A stretch of 64,000 nt of DNA from Bradyrhizobium sp. U87765 SZCCT0048 (lineage in GTDB: Bacteria > Pseudomonadota > Alphaproteobacteria > Rhizobiales > Xanthobacteraceae). Location: NCBI RefSeq assembly GCF_018131225.1, contig NZ_JAFCMM010000001.1:1302001-1366000 (forward strand), read 5' to 3'. The notes beneath the pieces were generated by a model, which made no database searches, was not told the DNA's origin, and worked only from the letters and a program-made list of their open reading frames with translations. This document shows positions 18,118 to 26,549 of this stretch, one piece after another. Position 1 is the first letter of the stretch. Each line of letters begins with the position of its first letter. A program made the translations under genes and the position numbers.

Positions 18118-19353
18118 TCAAAATACCGTGCCGTCGCTGACGACACGGATCGGCGGCGAACCGTCGGGCCGGCGCTCGAAGGCAATGGTGCGTCCAGCCG
18201 CCCAGGTGCCGCCTTCCAGGATCTTGGCGAGCGGAAACGCCGCCGCGTCAACACCGAGACGCTCGCGCACGATCTGCGCCAGCCCATCGAGCAGCGCCAC
18301 CGTCAGCGCACGCCACTCGACGATCAGAGGTGAGGAGACGTCGTAGTCCAGCTCCGCCGCCGCCGGGTCACGGAAGGCGAGCACGCCGGTGTCGATGAAC
18401 AGACCGCCATTGCGGTATTCGGCAAGCCCGGTCAGGCCGTCGATATCGGCGACCGTCACGCCGGCGCGCTGCAGCGGCTCGATCAGCGAATAGGTCAACC
18501 ATTGCGACAGCTTGTGCAGCGGCACGAGGCCGCTCGACGCATCGTCGGTGACCAGCGCCGGATGCCGCCAGCAGTCGCCGAGCGGAACGCCGCCGAGATC
18601 GAGCCGCGACGGCCAGATCGGTCCGAGCTGCTGCAGCACCACCGACAGGATATCCGGCGCGGCGATGGCGCCGCCGCCGGCGCGGGACAGCAGATGATCG
18701 ACAAGACCGCCGGGGCGCGGCCCGCCCGCGCCGCCGAACACCGCCGGCTGCGCCGCGAGCTGCGCACCGAGCCGTCGCAGCAACTCGACGCGCCCCTCGA
18801 TGCCGACGAGCGGATTGTCCTCGGTGACCTGAAAGCCGCGCCGCACATCGTCGGCGGTGAGGCGTAGCAGCGCCTCGGCATCGACCCGCAGCGGGTCATC
18901 CTCCGTCGCCGAGAATGCGCCGGAATCGAACATGTCGAGGCTGGCGAGCGCGAGCCCCTCGGAACGGCCGATCGCGACATCGCTGACATTGTCGTGATAG
19001 CGCCAGAGCGCGCCCGCGCCGGCATCGAGCAACACGCTGACGATGGCGAGATCGAACTCGGCGCGCGCCCTGGCAATCGGATCGGACCAGCCAGCGCTGG
19101 CAGCGATCGCTGCCCAGCGGTCCTCGCCGTCGATTATGAAGTGACGCCAGCGTGAATGAAAGGGAATCTCACCGAGCGGATAGTTGCGGCGCATGGTGGC
19201 GAGCACCAGATCGACCGCGGTATCGAGCCTGGCGAGATCGACCCGGAAATGCGGCAGACGATCCTCGAGCCCGACTTGCAGGAGCCGATGCGCCCGTTCG
19301 CGCACCGCCTCAGCCGACAACAGTGACTGTGCATCGACCATATCGCGCGTCAC
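18118..19353 (-). CDS. urc4: DUF1688 family protein, URC4-type uracil catabolism protein
   Basis: A 411-residue protein recognised as DUF1688/URC4 from segments such as PLGEIPFHSRWRHFI, SVLLDAGAGALWRYHD, SEGLALASLDMFDSGAFS and the TEYRNGG-like GLAEYRNGGLFIDTGVL. In the yeast Lachancea kluyveri, URC4 is required for growth on uracil, and its homologues pair with URC1 in fungi and bacteria; its chemical role is not settled as far as I know. The gene lies between the URC1-type gene (18 bases upstream) and upp (33 bases downstream) on the same strand. No signal peptide or membrane segment is seen, so it should be cytoplasmic. Confidence 0.85.
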   Translation of the reverse strand: MTRDMVDAQSLLSAEAVRERAHRLLQVGLEDRLPHFRVDLARLDTAVDLVLATMRRNYPLGEIPFHSRWRHFIIDGEDRWAAIAASAGWSDPIARARAEFDLAIVSVLLDAGAGALWRYHDNVSDVAIGRSEGLALASLDMFDSGAFSATEDDPLRVDAEALLRLTADDVRRGFQVTEDNPLVGIEGRVELLRRLGAQLAAQPAVFGGAGGPRPGGLVDHLLSRAGGGAIAAPDILSVVLQQLGPIWPSRLDLGGVPLGDCWRHPALVTDDASSGLVPLHKLSQWLTYSLIEPLQRAGVTVADIDGLTGLAEYRNGGLFIDTGVLAFRDPAAAELDYDVSSPLIVEWRALTVALLDGLAQIVRERLGVDAAAFPLAKILEGGTWAAGRTIAFERRPDGSPPIRVVSDGTVF

Positions 19354-19371
19354 ACCCCGTGCATCCAGCGG

Positions 19372-20628
19372 TCAGTACTTGTCGAGCGACCGGCCGACGG
19401 TATCGTCGAGCTCGCTTGAAGCCGGCTTCTCGACGGAGAAATAGCCCGCCGCCTTCTTGGCGGCGATTTCGACATGGGCGTCGGCCGGAATCAGGTCGTC
19501 GGGAATCGGAACGCGCTCGACGATCTCGATGCCCTGGGACGTCAGTGCGTCGTACTTCATATCGCTCATGGACACGAAGCGGTCGATGCGCGGCAGGCCA
19601 AGCCAATGAATGACGTCCGGCATCAACTGCTGGAAGCGCGCATCCTGTACGCCGGCGACGCATTCGGTGCGCTCGAAATAGGCAGCCGCGGCATCGCCAT
19701 CCTCCTGGCGCTTGCGCGCGTTGTAGACCAGGAACTTGGTGACCTCGCCGAGGGCGCGGCCCTCCTTGCGATTGTACACGATGACGCCGAGGCCGCCGGT
19801 CTGGCCGGCACGGGCGCACTCCTCGATGCCATGGATGAGATAGGGCCGACAGGTGCAGATATCCGAGCCGAAAACATCCGAGCCGTTGCACTCGTCGTGG
19901 ACACGGCAGGTGATGCGCGTGCGATGGTCGGGCAGCCGGGTGACATCGCCGAACAGGTAGACCGTGGTGCCGCCGATCGGCGGCAGAAAGATCTGCAGGT
20001 CGGGACGGGTGACCAATTCGGGAAACATGCCGGCGGTCTGCTCGAACAGCGCGCGGCGCAGGTTGGTCTCGCTGGTGCCGAAGCGCGTCGCGATGGCCGG
20101 CAGGTACCACACCGGGTCGATCGCGATCTTGACGACGGAAACGCTGCCGTTGGCATGCACCACGTCGCCATCGGCCTCGAGGCGCTTGGCGGCGAGCGCG
20201 GCCTGCAGCTCCGGCAGGTCGAGCCGCGCACGGGTCACCGCGATGCTGGGGCGAATGTCGATGCCTTCGGCGATCTCCTTGCGGAAGGTTTCGGCGACGA
20301 GATGTCCCCACGGATCGAGCGCGACAATGCGCGACGGATCGCTCCACTGCGGAAACGGGCCGATGGTCGCCGCCGGATAGGTATTGGTGAGATCGGGGCG
20401 GCGGATCGGATCGAGCGCTCCCGACGACACCGCGAGCGCCCGATAGACGGCATAGGAGCCGCCATGGCTGCCGATGACGTTGCGATCCTGCGGCCGCGAT
20501 ACCGTGCCGATCACCGGCCCGCGCTCGCGCGCGGTCGACGCGCCCCATGTGATGGGAAACTCATGCTTCGCGCCCGGCACCGGGTGTGAGGTGAGCCGAA
20601 TGTGATCGGTGCGATTGGAACGGGTCAT
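19372..20628 (-). CDS. urc1: GTP-cyclohydrolase-II-like protein, URC1-type uracil catabolism protein
   Basis: A 418-residue protein with a long N-terminal region followed by a RibA-like core. The zinc ligands C-x10-C-x-C are Cys247, Cys258 and Cys260 (from ECNGSDVFGSDICTC). The RibA motif appears as RKEGRALG instead of RQEGRGIG. The extra N-terminal 230 residues and the downstream SMSDMKYDALTSQG segment distinguish it from riboflavin RibA and match URC1. In the URC pathway it is thought to open the pyrimidine ring of a uracil-derived nucleotide. The ATG at 20628 is preferred over 20655, which would sit inside the leader repeats. It heads the operon with the DUF1688 gene and upp. Confidence 0.87.
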   Translation of the reverse strand: MTRSNRTDHIRLTSHPVPGAKHEFPITWGASTARERGPVIGTVSRPQDRNVIGSHGGSYAVYRALAVSSGALDPIRRPDLTNTYPAATIGPFPQWSDPSRIVALDPWGHLVAETFRKEIAEGIDIRPSIAVTRARLDLPELQAALAAKRLEADGDVVHANGSVSVVKIAIDPVWYLPAIATRFGTSETNLRRALFEQTAGMFPELVTRPDLQIFLPPIGGTTVYLFGDVTRLPDHRTRITCRVHDECNGSDVFGSDICTCRPYLIHGIEECARAGQTGGLGVIVYNRKEGRALGEVTKFLVYNARKRQEDGDAAAAYFERTECVAGVQDARFQQLMPDVIHWLGLPRIDRFVSMSDMKYDALTSQGIEIVERVPIPDDLIPADAHVEIAAKKAAGYFSVEKPASSELDDTVGRSLDKY

Positions 20629-20636
20629 CAGTCCAG

Positions 20637-20664
20637 AACCCCTAAAAGTCGGCAACCCCTAAAA
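20637..20664 (-). repeat. 11-bp direct repeat in the URC operon leader
   Basis: AACCCCTAAAA occurs at 20637-20647 and again at 20654-20664 (read on the mRNA strand as TTTTAGGGGTT twice, 17 bases apart). The proximal copy carries the AGGGG that can serve as ribosome site for the URC1-type gene. The distal copy supplies the T-run after the hairpin at 20672-20692. Confidence 0.7.
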
Positions 20665-20671
20665 CGGCGAC

Positions 20672-20692
20672 GGCCCGCCGGAACGACGGGCC
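20672..20692 (-). promoter_or_regulatory. Hairpin with following T-run in the URC leader, attenuator-like
   Basis: GGCCCGCCG at 20672-20680 pairs with CGACGGGCC at 20684-20692 around a 3-base loop: 9 pairs with one G-U on the mRNA strand. On the minus strand it is followed after 7 bases by TTTT, resembling a weak intrinsic terminator located before the coding region. This could allow conditional read-through into the operon. Confidence 0.5.
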
Positions 20693-20715
20693 TGACGGTC
20701 AAACGAGATCAACGA

Positions 20716-20735
20716 GGGAGCCCCGCAGGACTCCC
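20716..20735 (-). promoter_or_regulatory. 5'-terminal hairpin of the predicted URC transcript
   Basis: On the minus strand GGGAGTCC pairs with GGGCTCCC around a TGCG tetraloop, giving 8 pairs including a G-U pair. The hairpin begins at or within one or two bases of the predicted transcription start, so it would protect the 5' end or form one half of a regulated leader. Confidence 0.5.
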
Positions 20736-20740
20736 CATAA

Positions 20741-20770
20741 AGTATATAGGCAATTTCGAATACCTTACAA
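20741..20770 (-). promoter_or_regulatory. Candidate sigma-70 promoter of the URC operon
   Basis: Read on the minus strand, TTGTAA (20770-20765) is followed after 18 bases by TATACT (20746-20741), matching 4/6 and 5/6 of the consensus. The start would fall near 20734, giving a leader of about 105 bases before the ATG at 20628. Confidence 0.5.
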
Positions 20771-20905
20771 TGACGCCGTTTTCTGCAAATTGGCCGGCCT
20801 GCCCTGCAGCAATCGAAATGCCTGCCGCTACGCCTGGGCATTGGAAACGGCAAAATCCATGATATAAATGGTTGTTTCTTCTCGAATGGAGGGAGGGAAC
20901 GACAC

Positions 20906-21211
20906 GTGACTGACTTATATGACTGGCTCGTTGGCCAGCACCCGGGTCTGCGGACCTACGCTTCCTTGCAGCGCAAAGCCCTCGAACTCGCGTCAACCGA
21001 CGCCGAGCACGGCGCCCTGTACCATCTGCTCGCCGGTCTCGCCGGCCGCCATATCGAATCCTACGACGAGGAGCCGCTGCCCGCAGACGTCGCGCAGCAG
21101 GCCTATCAGCGGCTGCTGACCACCGTCGGCGACGCTGAACGTTCGATCCGCCTGCCGCCATCGGAGCAGGTCAAGGCGCTCAATCGCCTCGCGGCCACCG
21201 AGCTGGTCTGA
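20906..21211 (+). CDS. Small conserved-looking hypothetical protein
   Basis: A 101-residue soluble protein of unknown function. It starts with GTG at 20906, supported by a purine-rich GGAGGGAGGG site 8 bases upstream. The sequence is acidic and almost wholly alpha-helical in appearance (TDLYDWLVGQHPGLRTYASL at the N-terminus; then LLAGLAGRHIESYDEEPL and VKALNRLAATELV). No signal peptide, cysteine cluster or known motif is seen. It is divergent from the URC1-type gene with 277 bases between starts, and convergent with an MFS gene. It could be a small regulatory or accessory protein of the uracil operon, but nothing in the sequence proves this. Confidence 0.65.
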   Translation: MTDLYDWLVGQHPGLRTYASLQRKALELASTDAEHGALYHLLAGLAGRHIESYDEEPLPADVAQQAYQRLLTTVGDAERSIRLPPSEQVKALNRLAATELV

Positions 21212-21242
21212 ACGACCAGCACGATGGCGCCGTGAGCCACCG

Positions 21243-22493
21243 CTACGCCAGCTCGGCGCCGCGACGTTCCGGCACGAGCAGCAGCAGCGCAACGATGTCG
21301 ACGATGTAGAGCAACGCCAGCGCGGCGATCGCGGTCTGGAAGCCGTAGTCCTTGCTGACGATGCCAACCAGCAGCGGCCCGAAGCCGGCGACCGCGCGGC
21401 CGATGTTGAAGAACACGTTCTGCGCCGTCGCACGCGCGGCCGTGGGATACAGCTCGCTCATCAGCGCGCCGTAGCCACCGAGCATGCCGTTGACGAAGAA
21501 TCCCATCACCGCGCCGCCGATCAGCAGCGCCATGGGGCTGACGAGCTGTGAGTAGACCACGACCATGATGGCTGCACCGATCATGTAGCCGAGGAATGCC
21601 GGACGTCGGCCGAGACGGTCGGCGATGTGGCCGAACATCAGGATGCCAAGAGCCATGCCCGCGATGGTCACTGCGGTCCACAGCGCCGTCTTGGTCAAAC
21701 CATAGCCGAACTGGGTGGACAGATAGCTCGGCAGCCAGATCATGATGCCGTAGTAGCCGAAGTTCTGCACCGAGCAGAGAATGATCATACCGAGGCTGGT
21801 CTTTATGGTCTCGCGGTCGGTCATCAGCAGCTTGAGTGAGAACACCGCGCCCTGGTGCTGCGCCTTGTTGGCGACGAAGACGTCCGGTTCGTGAAGATGG
21901 CGGCGGATGAAGTAGGCGATCAGCGCCGGGAAGATGCCGACGATGAACATGCCGCGCCAGCCGATCACCGGCAACAGCAGCGGCGTGATCAGCGCCGCGG
22001 CCAGCACGCCCGACTGCCAGCCGAGGCCGACATACGACGAGGCCCGCGCACGCTTGGCCGCGGGCCAGGCCTCCGCCACCAGCGCCATGCCGATGCCGAA
22101 TTCGCCGCCGAGCCCGAGGCCGGCGATCGCGCGGTAGATCAGCAGGTCCCAGTAGCCCTGCGCCAGTGCGCACATGCCGGTGAAGACGGCGAACAGCACA
22201 ATGGTCCAGGTCAGCACCCGCACGCGGCCGAGCCGGTCCGACAGCATGCCGAAGACGATCCCGCCGACGACGGCGCCGATCAAGGTCACGGTCACGAGCC
22301 ACGCGCTCTGGGTCGAACTCAGGTGCAGGTCCGCGGAGATCGCGCCGAGCATGAAGCCAAGGATCAGCAGGTCGAAGCCGTCCATGGCGTAGCCGAGCGC
22401 CGATCCCCACAGAGCCTTTTGTGCGCTGGACTTCGAGTCGCGAACCGTCTCCGTGGCGAGCACCATCCCCGCTGTACCCTCGATCTGACTCAC
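21243..22493 (-). CDS. Major facilitator superfamily transporter
   Basis: A 416-residue protein with about 12 membrane segments. The first helix reads GYAMDGFDLLILGFMLGAIS and the loop 2-3 motif is FGMLSDRLGRVRVL, the MFS hallmark; the loop 4-5 region reads GLGLGGEFGIGMALVAEAW, as in the metabolite:H+ symporter and sialate/aromatic-acid groups. The GTG start at 22493 has GGGAGAGG 6-13 bases upstream and is preferred over a TTG at 22520. It is convergent with the small gene next to the URC operon and might import a pyrimidine-related or organic acid substrate, but that is inference from position only. Confidence 0.85.
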   Translation of the reverse strand: MSQIEGTAGMVLATETVRDSKSSAQKALWGSALGYAMDGFDLLILGFMLGAISADLHLSSTQSAWLVTVTLIGAVVGGIVFGMLSDRLGRVRVLTWTIVLFAVFTGMCALAQGYWDLLIYRAIAGLGLGGEFGIGMALVAEAWPAAKRARASSYVGLGWQSGVLAAALITPLLLPVIGWRGMFIVGIFPALIAYFIRRHLHEPDVFVANKAQHQGAVFSLKLLMTDRETIKTSLGMIILCSVQNFGYYGIMIWLPSYLSTQFGYGLTKTALWTAVTIAGMALGILMFGHIADRLGRRPAFLGYMIGAAIMVVVYSQLVSPMALLIGGAVMGFFVNGMLGGYGALMSELYPTAARATAQNVFFNIGRAVAGFGPLLVGIVSKDYGFQTAIAALALLYIVDIVALLLLVPERRGAELA

Positions 22494-22730
22494 GACGACC
22501 TCTCCCAGCCAATGTGACAAAATTGTGCAAGTCTACCTTGCGAGGATCATGCAAGAAAGCTGCCGGCCCGGCGCCGTCCCCATGAAATCAACTGGCGCGG
22601 CCCCGATCGGCCGCCCCAACGTCGGGATACCCCCTGGGCGCCTCTTGGACCATTAGCCTTCGGCGATGCCGAAGGCACCTCACGAAAACTGCGAATTGCC
22701 ACCCTTACTCTGACCCGCCACCATGGCGGC

Positions 22731-23009
22731 ATGTTCGAGAACCGCTCCATATCGACACGCACGGCTGCGCCGGCACTGAAGGACCGCCTGCTCGAAGTCG
22801 CAGCGCTCGGCCTCGCCTGTGTGCTGGCGGCAACCGTGCTCATTCGTGCGTATGGCGCCGGCGACGCCGATGCTGCCGCACCGGCCCCGCTCCATGCGGC
22901 ACCGGCGGCGCACGCCGCTCCGGCGGCGGCGCCACAGCCGGCCGCCCGGCGCTCCGCCACCGAGGAGGATGTCCGCCGGATCCTGCAGGACATGGCGCTG
23001 CACGATTGA
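22731..23009 (+). CDS. Small single-pass membrane protein, unknown function
   Basis: A 92-residue predicted protein. A basic N-terminus is followed by one hydrophobic segment (residues 24-40, VAALGLACVLAATVLIR), then an Ala/Pro-rich flexible stretch and a charged helical tail ending ATEEDVRRILQDMALHD. This layout suggests an inner-membrane anchor with a short functional tail. The ribosome site is weak. It lies 106 bases before the IclR gene and may be co-transcribed. No family is recognised, and the call rests on length, composition and a plausible topology. Confidence 0.5.
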   Translation: MFENRSISTRTAAPALKDRLLEVAALGLACVLAATVLIRAYGAGDADAAAPAPLHAAPAAHAAPAAAPQPAARRSATEEDVRRILQDMALHD

Positions 23010-23115
23010 CGCAACACGCGCATCGGTGACAGGCGCGGTAAAACCCGCCAAGGGCCTCCCCTTGCCGATCCGGAATCGCTATACCGGTCGACATCCAAGA
23101 GGAGACGTCGGGCGG

Positions 23116-23949
23116 ATGAAAGTGGAAGGCCGAGGAGTCCAGTCGATCGAGGTCGGAGGCCGTATTCTCGTGGCGCTGATCGAGTTCGGCCAGCCGACCA
23201 TGCTGCGCGATCTCGCGGCCCGCGCCGGGATGACGTCGGCGCAGGCCCATGCCTATCTCGTCAGCTACCGCAAGCTCGGGCTGGTCGAACAGGATTCCGC
23301 CACCGGGCGCTATTTCCTCGGCCCGCTGGCGCTGCAACTCGGCCTCGTGCGCATGCGTGGAACAGACCCCCTCCGCATGGCCAGCACCGTCGCCACCGAA
23401 ATTTCCGAAAAAACCGGCTACATGGTCACGGTGTCGGTGTGGGGACCACATGGCCCCACCATCATCCAGGTTCACGAGGCGATCTATCCGGTGCACGTCA
23501 ATCTGCGCGCCGGCGCACTCTACACCCTGACCGGAACGGCGACCGGGCGCCTGTTCGCCGCGCTCTATCCGCTGGAAAGCGTACGGACACTGCTCGCCAG
23601 GGAAATGCGTGCGGAGCAGAAAGGCCAGCACCTGCCGAGCGGCAAGTCACGCCAGGCGTTCGCCGAGGACTTCGAGGACATCCGCCGCCAGGGTTACGCC
23701 ACCACCGAGGGTGTACCGGTGCCCGGCATCAATGCGGTCAGCGTTCCGGTGTTCGACCAAAGCCAGAAGATGCAGTTTGCGATGACCGCAATCGGCCCGA
23801 ATTCGGAGCTCGACGTGCGTCCAGGCAGCGCCAACATGCAGCCAGTCATCGAGATCATCAACCGCCTGTCGGAGCAACTCGGCTATCGTCCCGATCTTGC
23901 CGCCCGAACAGCTGCAGCCAAGCCCAAGGCGCGCACGCGCAAGTCTTGA
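23116..23949 (+). CDS. IclR-family transcriptional regulator
   Basis: A 277-residue regulator. The N-terminal winged HTH begins at about residue 8 (SIEVGGRILVALIEFGQPTMLRDLAARAGMTSAQAHAYL) and the C-terminal effector domain shows the IclR pattern, ending in NRLSEQLGY. The ATG at 23116 follows an AGGAG site. The protein is convergent with the Liv transporter operon (70 bases between stops). Its likely targets are that operon and the divergent flavoprotein operon at 29 kb, but no repeated operator linking them is obvious. Confidence 0.88.
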   Translation: MKVEGRGVQSIEVGGRILVALIEFGQPTMLRDLAARAGMTSAQAHAYLVSYRKLGLVEQDSATGRYFLGPLALQLGLVRMRGTDPLRMASTVATEISEKTGYMVTVSVWGPHGPTIIQVHEAIYPVHVNLRAGALYTLTGTATGRLFAALYPLESVRTLLAREMRAEQKGQHLPSGKSRQAFAEDFEDIRRQGYATTEGVPVPGINAVSVPVFDQSQKMQFAMTAIGPNSELDVRPGSANMQPVIEIINRLSEQLGYRPDLAARTAAAKPKARTRKS

Positions 23950-23976
23950 ATACAAGACATGATACGAAGACGCGTC

Positions 23977-24010
23977 GGCCAAGCCGCCGTGCATCGGCAC
24001 GGCGCTTGCC
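23977..24010. terminator. Bidirectional terminator-like hairpin between convergent genes
   Basis: GCCGTGC (23986-23992) pairs with GCACGGC (23997-24003) around a 4-base loop. The stem continues through AAGC/GCTT and GGC/GCC with single-base bulges, giving 14 pairs in total. It sits between the ends of the IclR gene (23949) and livF (24020). No clear T-run is present. Confidence 0.55.
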
Positions 24011-24019
24011 GTCACATCC

Positions 24020-24739
<720 letters not shown>

Positions 24740-24751
24740 GTCACGTAATCC

Positions 24752-26545
24752 CTACGACGCCGTCGCCACAACCGGAGGCTCGTCGGCCTCGTCGACGCCG
24801 AGATAGGCCTCCATCACCCGCTTGTCGGTCTGCACGATCGACGGCGGCCCCTCGGCGATCTTCTCGCCATAGTCGAGCACGATGACGTGGTCGGCGATCT
24901 TCATCACCATATCCATGTGGTGCTCGACCAGCAGGATGGTGATGCCCTGGTCGCGAATGCGCTCGATCAGGCCGCCCAGTTCCTCCGTCTCCTGCGGATT
25001 GAGACCCGCCGCCGGCTCATCGAGCAACAGCAATTCAGGCTCGGTCGCAAGCGCCCGCGCGAGCTCCACCCGGCGCTGCAGACCGTACGCCAGCGCGCCT
25101 GCCGGCTTGTCGGCATCGGCGGCAAGGCCGACGAATTGCATGATGGTCTCGACCCGGCGCGACGCCTGTGCCTCCTGCTGGCGGCCGCCGCCGAACATCG
25201 AGACGAAGAAGCCGTTGGTCATCCGCCGATGCTGGCCGACCAGAATGTTGGTGCGGACGCTGAGATCCTTGAACAGGCGCAAATTCTGGAAGGTGCGCGC
25301 GATGCCACGGCTGCAGATGGCGTGCACCGGCTTGTCGGTCAAACGCTCGCCCCGGAAGACGATCTCGCCGCTGTCCGGCTTCACGATACCGGACAGAATG
25401 TTGATGAAGGTGCTCTTGCCGGCGCCGTTGGGGCCGATCAGTGCGTGAATGTGGCCAGACGTCAGCCTCGCGCTGAGATCCCGCGCCGGACGCACGCCGC
25501 CATAGGCCTTGCAGACATCCGTGGTCTGCAGCAGCGTCTCGTTGACCGCCGCGCCGTCGCGCGGGAACAGCGCCGGGGCGCTCTCGCCTTGGCCAGCAAC
25601 CGCCGGGACCGCCGATGCACCACGGACGCGGTCAAGCAGGTCTGACAGAACGCCGGCAAGGCCGCGCGGCATCACATAGAGCGCGAACAGCAGCAGCGCG
25701 CCGTTGGCAAAGTGCTCCGCCCAGCTCCAGCGCGCCAGGAAGCTGCCGATCAGCGTCAGCGACACCGCACCGAGCAACGGACCCGCCATCGAGCCGCTGC
25801 CGCCGAACATCACCAGCAGCAGGATGAAGACCGAGAGGTTGAAGTTGATGAAGTCGGAATTGATATACTGGTTCTGCTGTGCGACCAGCGCACCGGCGAG
25901 ACCGCAGGTCGCTGCCGCGATCACGAACGCCAGCACCTTGTACCGCAGCACAGGCACGCCCATCGACGCCGCCGCAACCTCGTCAGCCTGGATCGACAGC
26001 AGCGCGCGGCCGAGCCGGCCGGTCAGCACATTGCGCAGCAGCAGGTGCACGACCAGCGACAGCGCGATGGCGAACCACACCCACTGCTTCATGTCGAACG
26101 GCGCGCCGGCGATGGTCAGCGGCTTAATAGCGTAGATGCCCATCGCACCGCCGAACAGGTCGGACGCCTCGGTCACCAGCTTCTCGACGACGATGCCGAA
26201 CGCCAGCGTGACCATGGCGAGGCTCGGTCCCTTCACGCGCAGCGACGGCGCGGCGATCAGCACACCGAACAGCGCCGACACCACGACCGCGATCGCCAGC
26301 GCCAGCCATGGGTTCATGTCCCATGACGTCGTCAGCAGCGCCACGGCGTAGGCGCCGGCGGCGAACAGCCCGGCCTGCCCCAGCGACTTCTGCCCGGCGA
26401 AACCGACCAGCACGTTCATGCCAGTGGCGCACAGGAAGTAGATGCAGATCGAGAACATGATCCGGAGATAGAAGTCGTTGCCGGTGACGTACACCAGCAC
26501 CACACCGACGAGCGCCAGGGCCGCCGCAGCCAATGTCCCACGCAT
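24752..26545 (-). CDS. Fused LivM permease and LivG ATPase
   Basis: A 597-residue protein. Residues 1-300 form a LivM permease with about 8-10 membrane segments (MNVLVGFAGQKSLGQAGLFAAGAYA near 45-68). A Pro/Ala-rich linker (about 300-330) leads to a LivG ATPase with Walker A GPNGAGKST, the LivG-type signature AYGLQRRVELARAL and Walker B LLLLDEPAAGLNP. LivM and LivG are separate in the second Liv set of this window (42838-44485), so this is a genuine fusion and not an annotation join. The fusion places one ATPase next to its permease half, with LivH and LivF completing the importer. It starts 4 bases after livH. Confidence 0.92.
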   Translation of the reverse strand: MRGTLAAAALALVGVVLVYVTGNDFYLRIMFSICIYFLCATGMNVLVGFAGQKSLGQAGLFAAGAYAVALLTTSWDMNPWLALAIAVVVSALFGVLIAAPSLRVKGPSLAMVTLAFGIVVEKLVTEASDLFGGAMGIYAIKPLTIAGAPFDMKQWVWFAIALSLVVHLLLRNVLTGRLGRALLSIQADEVAAASMGVPVLRYKVLAFVIAAATCGLAGALVAQQNQYINSDFINFNLSVFILLLVMFGGSGSMAGPLLGAVSLTLIGSFLARWSWAEHFANGALLLFALYVMPRGLAGVLSDLLDRVRGASAVPAVAGQGESAPALFPRDGAAVNETLLQTTDVCKAYGGVRPARDLSARLTSGHIHALIGPNGAGKSTFINILSGIVKPDSGEIVFRGERLTDKPVHAICSRGIARTFQNLRLFKDLSVRTNILVGQHRRMTNGFFVSMFGGGRQQEAQASRRVETIMQFVGLAADADKPAGALAYGLQRRVELARALATEPELLLLDEPAAGLNPQETEELGGLIERIRDQGITILLVEHHMDMVMKIADHVIVLDYGEKIAEGPPSIVQTDKRVMEAYLGVDEADEPPVVATAS

Positions 26546-26549
26546 CAGA

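Noticed and set aside
19372..20628. Riboflavin-biosynthesis RibA
   Set aside because: The long extra N-terminus, altered RKEGRALG motif and coupling to DUF1688 and upp point to URC1 and away from riboflavin synthesis.
22527..22541. GCAAG-N5-CTTGC inverted repeat upstream of the MFS gene at 21243-22493
   Set aside because: Arms are only 5 bases, no second copy is seen near the local IclR gene, and no promoter is clear; too weak to call an operator.
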